A stretch of DNA of 48,177 nucleotides, from positions 1 to 48,177 of the forward strand of contig JAFGHI010000011.1 of assembly GCA_016930235.1 (NCBI GenBank), written 5' to 3'. Made by a program: the position numbers and the translations under genes. This document shows positions 47,401-48,177 of this stretch, piece after piece; position 1 is the stretch's first letter, and the number at the start of each line of letters is the position of its first letter. Source of the DNA: Candidatus Omnitrophota bacterium. Lineage in GTDB: Bacteria; Omnitrophota; Omnitrophia; Omnitrophales; Aquincolibacteriaceae. The notes beneath the pieces are model-generated. The model did no database searches, was not told the origin of the DNA, and saw only the letters and a program-made list of their open reading frames with translations.

Positions 47401-48177
47401 ACATTGGTTGCATCAAGCCAGGTGACACGCACATAGGCCTGGAACAGGTTCCCTGATTTCTCATTGGGCAATGTCCAGCTAATGGAACCCGGATTGCTCG
47501 TAATAATACCGTTATTATCGGTTACACCCATGGATTGAGCCGCGGTTACCGGATACCAATCGCCGCCATCATTTAAGGTATACTCCAATTTCACGCGCGG
47601 GACCGTTCCCAAACTCTGCCAACTGAAATTAACCGCTGCCTGACCTGCTTGATAAACTTCATTGGCCGCAATTCCCGGCGTCAAATCATAGATGAGCGCA
47701 TGGATCTTAAACGATCCCGGCGGCTGCAGCTGGACACTTTCATCATTTGCATCATAAATTCGCATTTTAACAACGGCTTTAATATCATCCGGAATCAACC
47801 AATCATAACTTTGTGAGCCATTAACCGTATTGGGGATCGATTGAGCAGCAGCAAAATTGGCCGGATTTGCAGGGTCTTTTTCGAGTCTCGATTGCGCAGC
47901 GTTATAATAAAGAAACTTTCGGCTCACAAAATTATCTAGGGAATAAGCTATCTTCACATTGCTAATTAACCCTGCTGTTTCCCAGCCAATTGTCTCAACA
48001 CTGCCAACCGAATACTTATCCCCGTCTTGAGGATGATCCCCTGCTCCTTGCGATAAAACACCCTTCAACTTAAAATTATAATCCGAAAGGTCGGCACTGT
48101 AGGTATATTCATCTGTATCCGAATTATCCGGATCAAAAACACGGAACTTATAAACGGCAGAAGCCGATAACTCGGCA
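41445..48177 (-). CDS. Giant multi-domain exported protein with C-terminal membrane anchor (partial, 5' end beyond window)
   Basis: The last 2243 residues of a larger protein; the frame stays open to the window edge, so the apparent TTG start at 48068 is not real. First come at least twelve tandem beta modules of about 90-140 residues (48177 to about 43840), each with a pattern of P-x-x-G-x-x-W-x-x-G, T-I-x-W, a hydrophobic V-x-L-E-Y-S strand and a final strand, like Kre9/KNH-type or Ig-like repeats. Several carry paired cysteines, implying export. A unique beta-rich part follows, then a helical region with many heptads, then one membrane helix (IILGITAFIGLLGVGFYLRW, about 41570-41640) and a 40-residue acidic tail that should be cytoplasmic. 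Function unknown; adhesion or envelope architecture is plausible. Confidence 0.85.
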   Translation of the reverse strand, partial: AELSASAVYKFRVFDPDNSDTDEYTYSADLSDYNFKLKGVLSQGAGDHPQDGDKYSVGSVETIGWETAGLISNVKIAYSLDNFVSRKFLYYNAAQSRLEKDPANPANFAAAQSIPNTVNGSQSYDWLIPDDIKAVVKMRIYDANDESVQLQPPGSFKIHALIYDLTPGIAANEVYQAGQAAVNFSWQSLGTVPRVKLEYTLNDGGDWYPVTAAQSMGVTDNNGIITSNPGSISWTLPNEKSGNLFQAYVRVTWLDATNVPDTDAIGVSANPFKVTARVTVLSPDGENNPFWKVGETDHNITWTTSPADLGGGNTVDILFATNGKNGDYNPVTNGDDTANDGIFNWNPIPDAISGNVYVKVVDSTDSDTFGVSEDFFSIAGDLKIEAVNNDAPLGGESWPVYAATPPALAQVQQIKWTSFGSAMTLVDIHASSDGFQGSDVELVAGYANAVGQNTFNWQISDSVAPITVIKNNWQIKIINTTPSTPAEEITSDTFDIQSGLYMATGNVATDVCVIGQSCTIDWSTAGSVDDVILEYSTNGPSGPWTKMHGGGTLGGNPGTYDWPVPGSLTPGSSVRYRVSDAEVGHPISEDPSDTNSKLIASFPSGDIELNSTGQVINGQTFAVSETVLIDYTYNGVVGAIDVELTLDEDNDPATFDDPQGILNSVPTNGDGTGQFSYQFTNWLAEGKDVTRMQFRILDTAVPDNAPSNVTNGVSGTFKLRGTIIVTSPTNGTERWPVGSQQTITWSHMGDSIYNVMIEYDDNAGFTSPTTIIGSTASNEGIGGSFQITVNAATFPEIDSLIHNDIFVRISDADTTIHGASEDVSNNGHLIIGVLDYTQASHSPITGDAWELLSPHTITWYTVGNITNVNIYYSHTGNIADGVLINDQITSGECPGGGAACTNSPDDDTSVSWTPPVNLTLSTTAKIWIEDADDNTTPQAPTYKVRKESPTFELYGMLTLTEPLLDDQKLKATNTVNFTWDTVGDTLNSVDIQYSRDNDSNLLTFDDPQPIKMGHDNSVAGGQRGTYTWTIPSTFNDETVYVRVRPTGSTNGFDVSGSFKIMPKISITTPSGGEGWEIGIPEYIVWDIKGVVSQIELRYSTDDGGSYPDGAPYEIVTLNPNGGGYALSGANARHLWQDAATGGVADTRTTLAKIMLQNLDDLSGDSDAESAGNFSIQARFVLKAPTVNQQFIVGSNFNLVWDWGGTIPKVVLEYSDSYDGSDPATFDAGAKCMRDPSAADCTVDIPEDLGPPYVPGVYVLVNNGAGASGMNYSPPAITVPDDISRPGDPNGEFPYYVRISDPTDPNVFDIFPDGAGNGFKIKGDFEITAPDGGEDLFVGNLSHAISWGTTGTIEDVVLEYTKDNWTTPLCVAGGTYPNCNSIPNTSPYSWQIADDDQLIPYACNSIPDPDPEDLNHPCKIQTTKVRVRDADDLNVLNASDGNFTARYTAKRWWLRDATTGSELDSITMYENTIHKIRAFGGQNVTGVVSPYSIWSPANIPYTIAFAKTGYTDIYDPTQLSTSTDKLTGAGEEMVDEEQVVFLDSIIAHNDVINTDYKYTAATGGGQDKIAFTVWYTRDGLNVTTTQSAHLRVFDGAAQIFDVVSNVQEPAGSGVYIFEINNTGLQTGKDYEARNRITLTSGAQLEGYSIINITGQSQVQTASAEAKAIVPIVATNLDRTLSIEFDDAKGRADSAKQTISDAIGDTGGKTLSELMDDQTVIIEDAIDEFQEKSDDAIFRMQDEITKAGIRLIIPDTTKIGTTETLRVGTETGVSPSIDMYCPDGNIAVAGIGLTETGDGIYAADVKFDNVTFKCATAKAVTVIASALIPSKDPNDPAVLATAIGSIFLTTTDLDTIQGLAAAGLNAEKAAKDAKDAIEGVAQALQGDGDIFDALGALQQSVNRLPMLLGDQRAGVTAMQSTLDTITGRLDQFIGNEGYDLRSILRQEIGEGVKGVRNVADRTMAATEIMKEIMERKVGKSDEPIVQTFYEIGSVKLRVVAVNPSTEKSQIVPIKIYLPKEVIPDDIIEMGDLQAGYDSAKGLYYAYHDGVELAPQETRVFEVHLEDVWKIPEEQLDKTRNQLTRALDRLKDTEYFAQAKVMVDSVERRMNEIIVKQNDQTISREEHIGAYRINMLMMDQIKNDVEVIEKMLQHTGAPPSIEFLQDTVFEEKDDLKKGLAWKIILGITAFIGLLGVGFYLRWFLLLRSKQGQSTEEVMDAAPSIEEHIGENEGSTQKEEPDNPETS
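43840..48177 (-). repeat. Array of at least twelve diverged beta modules in the giant protein
   Basis: Module starts are marked in the protein by phrases such as ITTPSGGEGWEIG, IVTSPTNGTERWPVG, ITAPDGGEDLFVG and VLSPDGENNPFWKVG, followed by IVWDI, ITWSH, ISWGT and ITWTT. Modules are recognisable in protein but well diverged in DNA, so recent tandem duplication within the visible part is unlikely. More modules probably lie beyond the window. Confidence 0.75.

Noticed and set aside
48066-48068. TTG as the true start of the giant protein
   Set aside because: The frame continues open for 36 further codons to the window edge and encodes module-like sequence, so the gene is only partial here.

Overview
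The window comes from a diderm (Gram-negative-type) bacterium of moderate GC content. Outer-membrane and secretion genes show this: a beta-barrel porin, a lipoprotein, a Wza-type polysaccharide exporter and a type II secretion (T2SS) operon. The information-processing genes are ordinary and bacterial. The gene mix would fit an uncultured lineage such as Omnitrophota, but that placement is only an inference. Almost every gene lies on the minus strand; a single secreted protein gene (26826-27560) is on the plus strand. I see no insertion sequences, CRISPR arrays, phage genes or integrases.

Layout, low to high coordinate. 29-2950: a pyrR-pyrB-pyrC pyrimidine operon with a good promoter, a PyrR-type hairpin and an attenuator terminator. 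3066-3480: RNase P RNA. 3507-5320: a TPR lipoprotein and a BBP2-like porin, the porin with a candidate sigma-54 promoter and a distal palindrome. 5611-5684: tRNA-Ile(CAU). 5779-12734: rsmE, mtaB, cvpA, dnaG, rpoD and a receiver protein, read right to left as one macromolecular-synthesis group. 12856-17448: a cold-shock protein with a charged tail, an HU-family protein and dnaE. 17680-20580: guaA and a GuaB3-type guaB behind a strong promoter and a leader terminator. 20670-26705: a polysaccharide export group (Wza, BY-kinase, sugar epimerase, Wzy/WaaL-like protein).

From 48177 down to 27576 there is one long tightly packed minus-strand array. It starts with the C-terminal 2243 residues of a giant multi-domain exported protein with a single C-terminal membrane anchor, open at the window edge. 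Seventeen bases later follow F-type ATPase genes in the order epsilon (short), c, a b-delta fusion, alpha, gamma, beta, with no subunit a in the visible cluster. Twelve bases after beta comes a stand-alone MshEN-like domain protein, then gspE, F, I, J, K, L, M, G and a receiver protein.

The coupling of giant surface protein, unusual F-type ATPase and T2SS is the most unusual part of the window. One reading is a divergent rotary ATPase dedicated to an envelope or secretion task, loosely analogous to the F1-like X0 ATPases that accompany surface-protein machines in Mollicutes. The conservative reading is a rearranged ATP synthase operon whose subunit a lies elsewhere.
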